The notes beneath the pieces were generated by a model. That model searched no databases. It saw only the letters and a program-made list of their open reading frames with translations, and was not told the DNA's origin. A stretch of 7,754 nucleotides of DNA from positions 1 through 7,754 of the forward strand of contig JAFAVO010000027.1 in assembly GCA_019242385.1 (NCBI GenBank), in the 5' to 3' direction. Position 1 is the stretch's first letter. Every line of letters starts with the position of its first letter. This stretch comes from Gammaproteobacteria bacterium. GTDB taxonomy: Bacteria; Pseudomonadota; Gammaproteobacteria; Steroidobacterales; Steroidobacteraceae. A program made the translations under genes and the position numbers. Positions 1-6,071 of this stretch are shown piece after piece.

Positions 1-1111
1 CGGCGTAGCGCTCGGAGCCCGGCTCCACCGTGACGAAGTCGATGCGCGGCGGCGGGATACGCAGCGCCTCGCGGTGCAGCGCATATTTCTCGATGTCCTG
101 CTCGCTCACCCCGAGCGCGGCGAGCTCCGCGGTGCTGGCGCGTGCCGCCTTCTCACCTGCGGCGATCACGCGTGCGACGCTGCCGAAGTCGAAAGTCGAC
201 GCATCGCCGAGGACCGGGCGGATGAGCACGTCCCTCGGCCCGAGGGTGGCGAGCTGCGCCTGTGAGTTGCGATTGATGAGGATGGCCAGCATCTGGTTGG
301 AGATGACCGGAGCGCTGGTGAGCTGTTTGCGCGGCAGAAGTGTCGAGCCCACATCGACTACGATCAGCACATCGACGCCCATGCTGCGCGCGATATCGAC
401 CGGGACGTTGTCCGCGATGCCGCCATCGACCAGCAGCCTGCCCTCGCGCTCCACCGGGGCGAACACTCCCGGCGCGGACAGGCTCGCGCGCATCGCGCTG
501 GTGAGATCTCCGCTGCCCATGACCACGCTTTCGCCGTTCTCGAGATCGGTGGCGACCGCGCGAAATGGGGTCGGGAGCTCATCGAAGTCGGCGATCCGCG
601 CCACCGGCAGTGTCAGTCGCCGCAGAGTCTCGGTGAGCTTCTGCCCCTGGATCAGGCCCTTCGGCACCACGATACGACGGTCGCGCAGCCCGAAGTGGTA
701 TTTCACCAGGAAGGTCTCGTCCTCCTCCTTGCGACGCAGGTCGAGATCCTCGCGGGGCGGGCGGTCGCGAAAGGCGTCCTGCCAGTTGATCGAGGTCATG
801 ACCTTCTCGATGTCGCGAGCGGAGAGGCCGCTCGCATACAGCCCGCCGACCACCGCGCCCATGCTGGTACCGGCGACGGCGTCGATCGGTATGTGCAGCT
901 GCTCGAGGACCTTGAGCACGCCGATGTGCGCGGTGCCACGTGCGCCACCGCCGGAGAGCACCAGTCCGATGCGCGGACGATGGTGCAGCTCGTTCGGGGC
1001 GCCTGGCTCGGCAGTCGCCTGTGCGTTGCTGACAGCGGGCGCTGCGAGCGCGGCTGCGAGGAGTAGACAAAGCGCCCGCAGACGGGACGCGACCGCCCGT
1101 GTTGAACTCAC
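1..1111 (-). CDS. Patatin-like phospholipase, exported, probable PlpD-like type Vd protein (3' end outside window)
   Basis: The gene reads leftward off the window edge; 370 residues are visible and no stop is reached. A GTG start at 1111-1109 is chosen because it is the only ATG, GTG or TTG in frame for at least 80 bases upstream and it gives a normal Sec signal peptide: basic residues to about 12, a hydrophobic core at 13-27, and likely cleavage after SNA (residue 30). No good Shine-Dalgarno is visible. The patatin core follows: oxyanion-hole motif GGGARG (54-59), nucleophile elbow GTSMG with Ser83, and DGG with catalytic Asp229. This Ser-Asp dyad family hydrolyses lipid acyl esters. Patatin sequence ends near residue 350, and the frame continues through IDFVTVEPGS, which resembles the opening strand of a POTRA domain. 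A signal peptide plus patatin plus POTRA is the order in Pseudomonas PlpD, which ends in a 16-strand barrel; the barrel would lie outside this window. The alternative is a periplasmic RssA-like patatin with a short tail. The patatin call is firm and the type Vd call is an inference. Confidence 0.93.
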   Translation of the reverse strand, partial: MSSTRAVASRLRALCLLLAAALAAPAVSNAQATAEPGAPNELHHRPRIGLVLSGGGARGTAHIGVLKVLEQLHIPIDAVAGTSMGAVVGGLYASGLSARDIEKVMTSINWQDAFRDRPPREDLDLRRKEEDETFLVKYHFGLRDRRIVVPKGLIQGQKLTETLRRLTLPVARIADFDELPTPFRAVATDLENGESVVMGSGDLTSAMRASLSAPGVFAPVEREGRLLVDGGIADNVPVDIARSMGVDVLIVVDVGSTLLPRKQLTSAPVISNQMLAILINRNSQAQLATLGPRDVLIRPVLGDASTFDFGSVARVIAAGEKAARASTAELAALGVSEQDIEKYALHREALRIPPPRIDFVTVEPGSERYA

Positions 1112-1180
1112 GCGGCGAAGAATACCAGCAATGTCCGCGAGATCACGCCCCGGGACTCGCGGCCCGCGGAGCCGATCACA

Positions 1181-1187
1181 GATAATA
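1181..1187. promoter_or_regulatory. Candidate divergent -10 element in the 81-bp intergenic region
   Basis: The 1112-1192 gap between the patatin and dehydrogenase genes is GC-rich apart from one AT-rich block. Read rightward it gives GATAAT (1181-1186), five of six matches to the sigma-70 -10 consensus. Read leftward it gives TATTAT (1187-1182), also five of six. One symmetric element could therefore serve both genes. A rightward transcript starting about 7 bases downstream would begin near 1193, at the A of the dehydrogenase ATG, so that mRNA would be leaderless or nearly so; this fits the absence of a Shine-Dalgarno there. I see no convincing -35 hexamer at 16-18 bp spacing on either strand, so the call is tentative. 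Confidence 0.3.
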
Positions 1188-1192
1188 CGTGC

Positions 1193-3226
1193 ATGAGCGG
1201 TTCTAGCCCCAGGCCGTGCGCGCAGCGCCCCCGGCGTTCGCGCAGTAACGGAACGTTTCTGCGCGCGCTATGCGCTGCTGCTGCGGCATGCTTGCTCGCG
1301 GCCGCGCCGCTCGCTGCGCTCGCGCAGACGCCAGGCTCGAGCGACTGGGGCTACTATGGCGGGGATGCGCTCGGTCAGCACTTCTCCAGTCTCGATCAGA
1401 TAAACCGCGGCAACGTCGCGCGCCTCACCCCGGTCTGGACCCATCGCACCGGCGAGCTCGGCCGCGGATTTGCCAGCGCCCGCAAGCTCACCTTCGAGTC
1501 CACTCCGGTGCTCGCCTTCGGCCTGCTGTATCTGGAGACGGCCACGAATGTCGTCATCGCGCTCGATCCGGCGAGCGGACGGGAGCGCTGGCGCTTCGAT
1601 CCGCACATCGACCGCACGCGGCGCTACGCAGAGGCGAGTGCCCGCGGTGTCAGTCTGTGGAGCGCCGCTCAGGCGGCAGGCAGCGGCGCATGCCGCCACC
1701 GCCTCTTCACCGGCACTCTCGATGCACGGCTGCTGGCGCTCGATGCCGACAGCGGCCGCCCGTGCAGCGATTTTGGCGCCGGCGGTCAGGTGGATCTCAG
1801 CCGCGATGTGCGCCTGCGCGATGCCGGAGATTACCTGGTCACCTCCCCCCCTGCAGTCTTCGGCAAGGTCGTGATCGTGGGCTCGGCGATCGGCGATAAC
1901 CGCGCCGCGCAGGTCGAGCGCGGCCTCATCCGCGCCTATGACGCTGAAAGCGGTGCGCAGCTTTGGTCCTTCGACCCGCTGCCTGACTCCCCCGCTCATC
2001 TTGCCGCGGCAGACTGGAACCTCGACAGCGCGCAGGGCAGCGGCGCGGCCAATGCCTGGGGTGTCATGACCGTCGATCAGGAGCACGGCCTGGTGCTCGT
2101 GCCGACCGGGTCGGCGAGCCCGGATTACTATGGCGGGCAACGCGCCGGCTCCAACCGTTTCGCCAACTCCCTGCTGGCGCTCGATGCACGCAGCGGGCGG
2201 CTGGTGTGGCATCAGCAGCTGGTTCATCACGACCTGTGGGACTACGACCTCGCTGCGCAACCGGTGCTCGGGGATGTGGAGGTCCAGGGCCTGCCGGTCC
2301 CGGCGGTCATCCAGGCCACCAAGAGCGGCATGCTGTACCTGTTCGAGCGCTCGCGCGGCCAGCCGTTGTTTGCAGTCACGGAGCGCCCTGTACCCCAGAG
2401 CCAGGTGCCGGGCGAGAAGTCATGGCCGACCCAGCCGTTCTCATCCCTTCCGCCCCTGACACCGCAGGCGCCGGTCGCCTCTCAGGACGCGTGGGGGCTC
2501 ACCTTCTGGGACCGCCTCAAGTGCCGGCAGCTCATCGCCACGCTGCGCAACGAGGGCATCTTCACCCCGCCCGATCTGCGCGGGACGCTGCTCACCCCCG
2601 GTTTTATCGGCGGGGTGAACTGGGGAGGCGTCGCCTTCGATCAGGACCACGGGCGCATCATCGCGGCGGTGAACCTCTTGCCCATGGTGGCGACGCTGCT
2701 GCCACGGGCCGAGTTCGAGCGCCAGGCGCGCTCGGGTGACTACCCGCATGCACAGTTCGGAGCGCAGACGGGGACGCCCTTCGGCGTGCGCCGTGAGCCG
2801 CTGCTGTCGCCCCTGGGACTCCCATGCACGCCACCGCCCTGGGGCGCGTTGGTGAGCGTCGACCTGCGCCACCAGCGCATCGCCTGGCAAGCGCCGCTTG
2901 GCTCCACGGAAGGCTTCACTCCGTGGTTCCTGCCGGTGCGTGAGTTCGGCATGCCCAACATGGGCGGTCCGATCGCGACCGCGGGCGGATTAGTATTCGT
3001 CGGAGCGGCGATGGATGGCTATTTGCGGGCCTTCGACATCGAGACCGGCGCCGAGCTGTGGAAGCACAAGCTGCCGGCGGCCGCGCAGGCGACGCCGATG
3101 ACCTATCGCGCCGGGGCGACCCAGCGGCAGTACCTGGTGATCAGCGCCGGCGGGCACGGACCACTCGGCACCGCGCGCGGTGACTACGTAGTGGCCTTCG
3201 CGCTGCCTGCGCGGCTGCAGCAGTGA
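1193..3226 (+). CDS. PQQ-dependent dehydrogenase, Gcd-like periplasmic quinoprotein
   Basis: This 677-residue protein is predicted to be an eight-bladed propeller quinoprotein that oxidises a sugar or alcohol in the periplasm and passes electrons to the respiratory chain. It opens with an arginine-rich n-region and a hydrophobic stretch (about 22-43), with likely Sec cleavage after ALA (44). Sequence typical of the glucose/quinate dehydrogenase branch then runs throughout: LDARLLALDADSG near 180, HHDLWDYD (345-352), ATKSG with Lys377, NWGGVAFD near 482, a C-terminal blade containing MGGPIATAGGLVF, and GGHG (653-656). Asp350 and Lys377 are 27 residues apart, as are the catalytic Asp466 and Lys493 of E. 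coli Gcd (numbers from memory). The five-helix membrane domain of Gcd is missing. The TCRGV stretch near the Gcd active site reads SARGV here, so the substrate may not be glucose. No PQQ biosynthesis gene or cytochrome c is in the window. The ATG at 1193 lacks a Shine-Dalgarno. A TPR membrane protein gene follows after 19 bp. The family call is firm; the substrate is unknown. Confidence 0.93.
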   Translation: MSGSSPRPCAQRPRRSRSNGTFLRALCAAAAACLLAAAPLAALAQTPGSSDWGYYGGDALGQHFSSLDQINRGNVARLTPVWTHRTGELGRGFASARKLTFESTPVLAFGLLYLETATNVVIALDPASGRERWRFDPHIDRTRRYAEASARGVSLWSAAQAAGSGACRHRLFTGTLDARLLALDADSGRPCSDFGAGGQVDLSRDVRLRDAGDYLVTSPPAVFGKVVIVGSAIGDNRAAQVERGLIRAYDAESGAQLWSFDPLPDSPAHLAAADWNLDSAQGSGAANAWGVMTVDQEHGLVLVPTGSASPDYYGGQRAGSNRFANSLLALDARSGRLVWHQQLVHHDLWDYDLAAQPVLGDVEVQGLPVPAVIQATKSGMLYLFERSRGQPLFAVTERPVPQSQVPGEKSWPTQPFSSLPPLTPQAPVASQDAWGLTFWDRLKCRQLIATLRNEGIFTPPDLRGTLLTPGFIGGVNWGGVAFDQDHGRIIAAVNLLPMVATLLPRAEFERQARSGDYPHAQFGAQTGTPFGVRREPLLSPLGLPCTPPPWGALVSVDLRHQRIAWQAPLGSTEGFTPWFLPVREFGMPNMGGPIATAGGLVFVGAAMDGYLRAFDIETGAELWKHKLPAAAQATPMTYRAGATQRQYLVISAGGHGPLGTARGDYVVAFALPARLQQ

Positions 3227-3232
3227 GTTTGC

Positions 3233-3239
3233 GGAGAGG
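3233..3239 (+). promoter_or_regulatory. Ribosome binding site of the TPR protein gene
   Basis: GGAGAGG lies in the 19-bp gap after the dehydrogenase stop, 6 bases before the ATG at 3246. It is the clearest Shine-Dalgarno in the window. It fixes this start and supports reading the TPR gene from a dehydrogenase-TPR transcript. I see no promoter or terminator in the gap. Confidence 0.7.
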
Positions 3240-3245
3240 ACAGGA

Positions 3246-3995
3246 ATGGTATTGCTGATTCTGCTGTACGCCATCCAGGCGGCGCTCATCATCCACGTCA
3301 TCAAGACCGGCAGGAACCAGCTCTGGATCTGGGTGCTGCTGTTGCTGCCGGCGGGCATCGGCGCGATCGCCTACCTGGCGGTGGAGATCATCCCCGAGCT
3401 GCTGCGCAGCCGTGCCGCGCGCCGCACCGCCCGCGGTTTGCGCAGGGCCATGGACCCCGGTGCCGACCTGCGCCGCTACGAAAGCGAAGCACGCATCGCC
3501 GGAAACGTCGCCAGCCGGCAGCGTTACGCCGAGGAGCTCGTGCGCCACGGCCGCTTCGATGAGGCGATCACTCAGTACCGCGAAACGCTCAGCGGACTGT
3601 ACGAGCATGATCCCAATCTCATGCTGGGACTCGCACAGGCGCAGTTCGGCAAGGGCGATGCGGCCGCGGCACGCGCGACCCTCGATGAGCTGATCCGCCT
3701 CAACCCAGACTTCCGCTCCCCGATCGGACACCTGCTGTATGCGCGCGCGCTCGAGGCGGAGGGCAACACGGCCAAAGCGCTCGAGGAATATCGCGCGCTC
3801 GCCGGCTCCTATCCCGGCGCCGAGGCGGCGGTGCGCTACGCGCAGTTGCTGCAGGCACAGGGCGAGCGCGCCGAGGCGCAGCGGATCGTGCGCGAGCTGC
3901 TCGAGCAGGCGCGCATCGCCCCGGGACACTATCGCCGCGCGCAGCGCGACTGGTTGGACGCCGCGCAGCGTCTGCTACGCGCGGAAGGGCGGTAA
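3246..3995 (+). CDS. Inner-membrane TPR protein with PLDc_N-like N-terminus
   Basis: This 249-residue protein has two hydrophobic helices at the N-terminus (about 2-18 and 27-45). They are separated by a short polar loop, KTGRNQLW, and followed by an arginine-rich stretch (54-67) that should stay in the cytoplasm by the positive-inside rule. The helix-loop-helix with PAGIGAIAYL resembles the small PLDc_N domain found at the N-terminus of cardiolipin synthases, but no HKD phospholipase motif follows. The rest is alpha-helical with about four TPR-like units near 89-120, 123-155, 158-190 and 192-223. The patterns HGRFDEAITQY, KGDAAAARATL, EGNTAKALEEY and QGERAEAQRIV each show the G-x-x-x-x-A spacing of a TPR. 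It is probably a scaffold for protein partners at the cytoplasmic membrane; the partner is unknown. The 19-bp distance to the PQQ dehydrogenase gene suggests one transcript, though they sit on opposite sides of the membrane. Its 3' end overlaps the convergent protease gene by 21 bp. Confidence 0.85.
   Translation: MVLLILLYAIQAALIIHVIKTGRNQLWIWVLLLLPAGIGAIAYLAVEIIPELLRSRAARRTARGLRRAMDPGADLRRYESEARIAGNVASRQRYAEELVRHGRFDEAITQYRETLSGLYEHDPNLMLGLAQAQFGKGDAAAARATLDELIRLNPDFRSPIGHLLYARALEAEGNTAKALEEYRALAGSYPGAEAAVRYAQLLQAQGERAEAQRIVRELLEQARIAPGHYRRAQRDWLDAAQRLLRAEGR
3975..3995. other. 21-bp tail-to-tail overlap of convergent genes
   Basis: The TPR gene stops with TAA at 3993-3995 and the protease gene stops with TAG at 3977-3975 on the other strand, so the last codons of each are read from the same DNA. 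There is no room for a terminator between the genes, so each transcript must run some way into the other's coding region as antisense RNA. Confidence 0.9.
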
Positions 3996-6032
3996 CGGCG
4001 CACCGGGAAAGCCGCGCTGGGCCCGGGCCCGGCAGGTCAGGAGCCCCGCAGCAAGGCCGAGCAGGGACAGCGGGTCGAGGCCGCCACCGCCGCCGTGACC
4101 GCCGCTGCCACCTGCCGCTCCGCTGCCACTGTTGGGGGGCGGAACGCTGTAGGCGACCGCAGCGAGACAGGCGTTGGTGCCGGCGGCCGCAGGAGCAGTG
4201 CTCTGCATGGCGGTCGAGCTCAGCACGACGGTGGCGGTGTCCGCGCGCCCCTGATTGTCGGTCACGGTGAGCTGCAGGGTGTAGGTAGCGGGCGCAGTCG
4301 GCGCAACGATGCTCGCGCGTGCGCTGCTCGCATTCTGGATCGGCGGCGGATTGCTGCTGGGCTGCGTCACCGTCCACGCATAGCTCGCTATGCTCGCCTG
4401 GCAGGCCGCGGCGCTGCCGCTGGCATCGAGTGTCACCGGATTGCCCGCCTGCACCGCGCCCACCACGGACACCGCCGCGATGGGGCGCAGGGCCTCCGCG
4501 ACTGCGTCATTGGCATTCGCCATGCCCGCGCCGCAGGTCTGATTGGTGCAATTGCACTCTGCGGTCTGCAGATCGCTCGGGCTTACGGGCACGTGGCAGG
4601 TGCCGCCCTGTGCTGTTGGGTTGACAGGAAAGGCCTGCGCACTCTTCTGCAGGCGCCTGACGATCTGATCGGGTGTCAGGTTGCCATTCACCGCCAGCAT
4701 CAGCCCGGCGATGCCCGCGACGATCGGCGCCGAGAAGCTGGTGCCGACATTGAAGTTGTATTCGTCCGTGTAGGTGTTGGTCGCGGGCACGGTGGTGCCG
4801 GTGTTGGTGGTGGTCACGATCGAGAACAGGCAGGGCTGCCCCCCGCCGGTATTGACGCAGTTGCCCGCCGGTGCGCTGAGCGCGATCTCCGGGCCGAGAC
4901 TGCTGTAGCCGACCTTGGTGCCGATGTGCCGCAGCCCGGCGACCGCGGCTACGCCGGCGCAGTCGGCCGGCGTGTCGACCGGGCCGCCTTCGTTGCCGGC
5001 TGCCGCGACCACGAGGACCCCGGCGCCGATCAGGTCATCGACGACCGACTGGTAGCTCTGCGGACAGCAGACATTGACACTCGTCGGCGTGCAGCTGGAA
5101 TCCGCCGAGCCCAGGCTCATATTGATGATCTGCGCCGGGTAGGGGTTCGCAGGGACCCCGGAGACGGGCAAGCCGGCGGCCCAGTACATCGCCGCTATGA
5201 TGTCCGAGTCGTAGCCGCCGCATTTGCCGAGGACGCGCACCGGCTCGATCCAGCCCTGCCAGCTCAGACCGGCTACGCCCTGTGAGTTGTCGGTGATGGC
5301 GCCGAGGATCCCGGCGACGCGCGTGCCGTGCCAGCTGCTGTTGCCGACGGTGCAACCGGAGAACTGCGAGGTCTTCGCATCGGCAGCGGTCACCCAGTCG
5401 CCCGGGTCCGACGCGTCCGCATCGCGCCCACCGCCATCGTTGGCGACGGCGCCATTGGAGATCATGTCGTACCCGGGCAGCAGCCGATTGGCGCTGTTGT
5501 TGCGCAGGTCCGGGTGATTGAACAGCACTCCCGTGTCGAGGTCGGCAATCACGACCCCGAGCGAACCGGTCGTTACATCCCAGGCGCCAACGGCATTGAG
5601 TGCAGCCGGTTGGCTGTTCTGCAGATACCACTGCTGCGTGAAATCGGAATCATCGGGCGTGCGCAGCGCGTGGCGCCGCTGGTCGATGTCCGCATAGGCG
5701 ACTTGCGGATCGCCGCGCAGAGCCGCGAGCGTCTGCGTCGTGCTCCGCCCGGCGGGCGCTTCGATCCGCAGCAGGTGCAGGCCCGCGGCGATGTGCCGTG
5801 CCTCGGTCGGCGCGAGTCCGTGGCGCGCGGCGAGCGCACTGACGCGTTCCGGTGCCGCCGCGTATCCGGCCGTCCCGTAGGCGCTGCGCAGCCTGACGAG
5901 GAAGCGCTGCGCAGCGGGCGCAGACTGCGGTGTGGAGGGGGCCGCAGCGGGCAGCGGTGCTGCGGCCGCCTGCCCCAGTGCCAGCAGCAGTACGACAGCC
6001 ATGAAGCGCACAGGCGTTCGCGAGCGGTGCAT
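3975..6032 (-). CDS. Secreted S8 (subtilisin-like) serine protease with PKD-like domain and GlyGly-CTERM-like tail
   Basis: This is a secreted endopeptidase of 685 residues from the ATG at 6032. An in-frame TTG at 6050 would add six residues, but ATG is preferred because GGTGGAG lies just ahead of it, although unusually close. Parts in order: signal peptide (cleavage near 25, after the AAAA run); inhibitor-I9-like propeptide (about 43-120); and a peptidase S8 domain with Asp166 (DLDTGV), His235 (SWHGTRVAG), oxyanion Asn347 (AAAGNEGG) and Ser432 (GTSFSAP). All catalytic residues are present. A PKD-like domain follows (about 514-606, TLDASGS through LTVTDNQGRADT). The tail is glycine-rich (634-651), then hydrophobic (652-666), then basic (CRARAQR), as in GlyGly-CTERM proteins that rhombosortase processes for surface sorting. 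Fourteen cysteines lie between the catalytic Asp and the tail, suggesting several disulfides. The gene is 38 bp downstream of aguA on the same strand, with no obvious functional link; it may have its own promoter inside aguA. Confidence 0.93.
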   Translation of the reverse strand: MHRSRTPVRFMAVVLLLALGQAAAAPLPAAAPSTPQSAPAAQRFLVRLRSAYGTAGYAAAPERVSALAARHGLAPTEARHIAAGLHLLRIEAPAGRSTTQTLAALRGDPQVAYADIDQRRHALRTPDDSDFTQQWYLQNSQPAALNAVGAWDVTTGSLGVVIADLDTGVLFNHPDLRNNSANRLLPGYDMISNGAVANDGGGRDADASDPGDWVTAADAKTSQFSGCTVGNSSWHGTRVAGILGAITDNSQGVAGLSWQGWIEPVRVLGKCGGYDSDIIAAMYWAAGLPVSGVPANPYPAQIINMSLGSADSSCTPTSVNVCCPQSYQSVVDDLIGAGVLVVAAAGNEGGPVDTPADCAGVAAVAGLRHIGTKVGYSSLGPEIALSAPAGNCVNTGGGQPCLFSIVTTTNTGTTVPATNTYTDEYNFNVGTSFSAPIVAGIAGLMLAVNGNLTPDQIVRRLQKSAQAFPVNPTAQGGTCHVPVSPSDLQTAECNCTNQTCGAGMANANDAVAEALRPIAAVSVVGAVQAGNPVTLDASGSAAACQASIASYAWTVTQPSSNPPPIQNASSARASIVAPTAPATYTLQLTVTDNQGRADTATVVLSSTAMQSTAPAAAGTNACLAAVAYSVPPPNSGSGAAGGSGGHGGGGGLDPLSLLGLAAGLLTCRARAQRGFPGAPLPPFRA

Positions 6033-6071
6033 CGCTCCACCATACCGCAAGGTGCCGCCCCAGGCCTGCGC

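Noticed and set aside
30..1196. Long rightward open frame of 388 codons opposite the patatin gene
   Set aside because: It lies opposite a gene with intact patatin motifs and signal peptide. Its product is serine/arginine-rich with no recognisable domain, as expected from the antisense of a high-GC gene.
1193..1330. Twin-arginine (Tat) signal on the dehydrogenase
   Set aside because: There is an RR pair at residues 14-15, but it is not followed by the x-F-L-K pattern at the right distance. The basic n-region, hydrophobic core and ALA cleavage site fit an ordinary Sec signal; PQQ can also be loaded in the periplasm.
1268..2260. Leftward 330-codon frame inside the dehydrogenase gene
   Set aside because: The rightward frame there carries continuous quinoprotein sequence. 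The leftward product has no family features and is explained by third-position GC bias.
4081..4134. Low-complexity GCC/CCG-rich stretch as a possible DNA repeat
   Set aside because: It is imperfect and is explained as codons of the glycine-rich linker in the protease tail.
4095..5285. Rightward 396-codon frame opposite the protease (also 5328-6089)
   Set aside because: The products are alanine/glycine/arginine-rich without motifs, and the opposite strand encodes the complete S8 domain, so these are shadows.
6033..6071. Possible separate promoter for the protease gene in the 38-bp gap after aguA
   Set aside because: The gap is GC-rich with no -10-like or -35-like hexamer. A promoter, if any, would be inside aguA and cannot be identified by eye.
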